A stretch of 6,177 nucleotides of DNA from CAYJXJ01 sp964374095 (lineage in GTDB: Bacteria > Elusimicrobiota > Elusimicrobia > UBA1565 > UBA9628), in the NCBI GenBank assembly GCA_964374095.1, contig CAYJXJ010000239.1, positions 1 to 6,177 of the forward strand, read 5' to 3'. Within the stretch, counting starts at the first letter, position 1. The number at the start of each line of letters is the position of its first letter. The position numbers and the translations under genes were made by a program. This document shows, piece by piece, positions 5,795 through 6,177 of this stretch. The notes beneath the pieces were generated by a model that ran no database searches, was not told the origin of the DNA, and saw nothing but the letters and a program-made list of their open reading frames with translations.

Positions 5795-5823
5795 TATATA
5801 GCAGGAGTGGGCGGCGGCGTCAA
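5795..5823 (-). promoter_or_regulatory. Sigma-70-type promoter for proC-rnd
   Basis: Reading the minus strand, TTGACG (5823-5818) is a 5-of-6 match to the -35 consensus, followed by exactly 17 bases and TATATA (5800-5795), a 4-of-6 match to the -10 with a conserved TATA. Transcription would start near 5788, giving a leader of about 60 bases that contains the terminator hairpin and the proC Shine-Dalgarno. Confidence 0.65.
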
Positions 5824-5941
5824 GACCCAGGTTCTCCCAGTTCCCAAATGCTCCGGGAATCGCCGGCGTCACGGAACGCGCGGCTGGATCCGTCGCTATC
5901 AGCGGGTGAACGTCAGCATAGCCCCTCAGGTTCCGGCGTCA
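5815..5941. repeat. Three copies of CGGCGTCA in the divergent intergenic region
   Basis: The octamer CGGCGTCA occurs at 5815-5822, 5864-5871 and 5934-5941. The first and third extend to CGGCGTCAAGA. On the minus strand these two supply the TTGACG hexamers of the two promoter candidates. Start-to-start spacing is 49 and 70 bases. They may simply be repeated -35 elements, or binding sites for a regulator acting on proC and the divergent sigma gene. Confidence 0.4.
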
Positions 5942-5942
5942 A
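5915..5942 (-). promoter_or_regulatory. Possible second, upstream minus-strand promoter
   Basis: TTGACG (5942-5937), 16 bases, then TATGCT (5920-5915) on the minus strand. It matches the consensus less well than the candidate at 5795-5823. If used, it would give a leader of roughly 180 bases to proC that includes the in-frame GTG at 5872. It lies close to the start of the divergent sigma gene. Confidence 0.3.
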
Positions 5943-6014
5943 GAATGTTACAGTATGGGCCGCCCGCGCCTCCAATATCCCATAGGCGCAGGCGCTTTCA
6001 ATATTCCTCCGGTC

Positions 6015-6177
6015 ATGGAAGACTTGACCCGCCGATTGGGTGAGCTCAAGGAGCGCCGTCCGGGCGCCTTGGATGCGTTGGTATCGGAATTCTCGGGACC
6101 CCTATACGCCGGGGGGCTGGGCCTGGGTTTTGCGCCCACCGACGCCGAAGAGCTCGTCCAGGACACGCTCGCCGCCT
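6015..6177 (+). CDS. ECF-type RNA polymerase sigma factor (partial, N-terminal 54 codons)
   Basis: Start of a sigma-70 family factor, cut by the right window edge. The visible 54 residues fit region 2 of extracytoplasmic-function sigma factors: RPGALDALVSEFSGPLYAGG (15-34) resembles the usual 'AxxxLvxxyxxxLyrxa' helix, and DAEELVQDTLA (43-53) is the near-invariant region 2.2 core that binds the beta-prime subunit. Such factors redirect RNA polymerase to a small regulon, often envelope stress or metal uptake. ATG 6015 is chosen because the domain begins about 10 residues in; no Shine-Dalgarno precedes it. An in-frame ATG at 5955 would add 20 residues and also lacks a ribosome-binding site. It is divergent from proC. 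Region 4 and any anti-sigma gene lie outside the window, so its subgroup cannot be judged. Confidence 0.75.
   Translation, partial: MEDLTRRLGELKERRPGALDALVSEFSGPLYAGGLGLGFAPTDAEELVQDTLAA

Noticed and set aside
5726..5872. N-terminal extension of proC from a GTG at 5872
   Set aside because: It would be translated through the intrinsic terminator and promoter, has no family similarity, and the ATG at 5725 with GGGGAA fits the Rossmann start.
5873..5894. ECF-type promoter (GGAAC at 5873-5877, CGTC at 5891-5894) driving the sigma gene
   Set aside because: The spacing of 13 bases is shorter than the usual 16-17, and both short motifs are expected by chance in G+C-rich DNA.

Overview
The window is G+C-rich bacterial DNA, mostly tightly packed coding sequence with strong G/C bias at third codon positions. 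A TonB/ExbB/ExbD energy-transducing set and a lipoprotein-type signal peptide point to a Gram-negative (diderm) organism. No rRNA or other phylogenetic marker is present. A deltaproteobacterial, myxobacterial or Elusimicrobiota-like source would fit, but that is only an impression.

Layout. Positions 1-213 hold no convincing gene. They have lower G+C, several short hairpins and a possible extended -10 promoter. From 214 to 3728 a plus-strand cluster of five genes reads: a HEAT-repeat lipoprotein, a HEAT-repeat secreted paralogue that overlaps it by 4 bases, exbB/tolQ-like, exbD/tolR-like and tonB. The spacing is operon-like everywhere except between the second HEAT gene and exbB. There a perfect 32-bp inverted repeat with a 3-base loop (1876-1942) separates them. 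It is flanked by two near-identical copies of the gene junction, each carrying a Shine-Dalgarno sequence and an ATG. Positions 3753-5725 carry a minus-strand pair, proC (pyrroline-5-carboxylate reductase) followed 2 bases later by rnd (ribonuclease D), convergent with tonB. After a divergent intergenic region (5726-6014), the N-terminal 54 codons of an ECF-type sigma factor run off the right end on the plus strand.

How the genes work together. ExbB and ExbD should form the proton-driven inner-membrane motor and TonB the periplasm-spanning arm that energises outer-membrane transporters. The two HEAT-repeat proteins carry export signals, so they would lie in the periplasm or at a membrane next to this motor. 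Their link to it is inferred from operon position only. ProC and RNase D are housekeeping enzymes (last step of proline synthesis; 3' trimming of structured RNAs) with no evident link to the TonB cluster.

The parts most worth a second look are regulatory. One is the palindrome and duplicated junction before exbB, which encloses a 28-codon reading frame ending in an ATGA overlap with exbB. The other is a textbook intrinsic terminator in the 5' leader of proC, between a near-consensus promoter and the proC ribosome-binding site. I found no CRISPR array, tRNA, rRNA or transposase gene.
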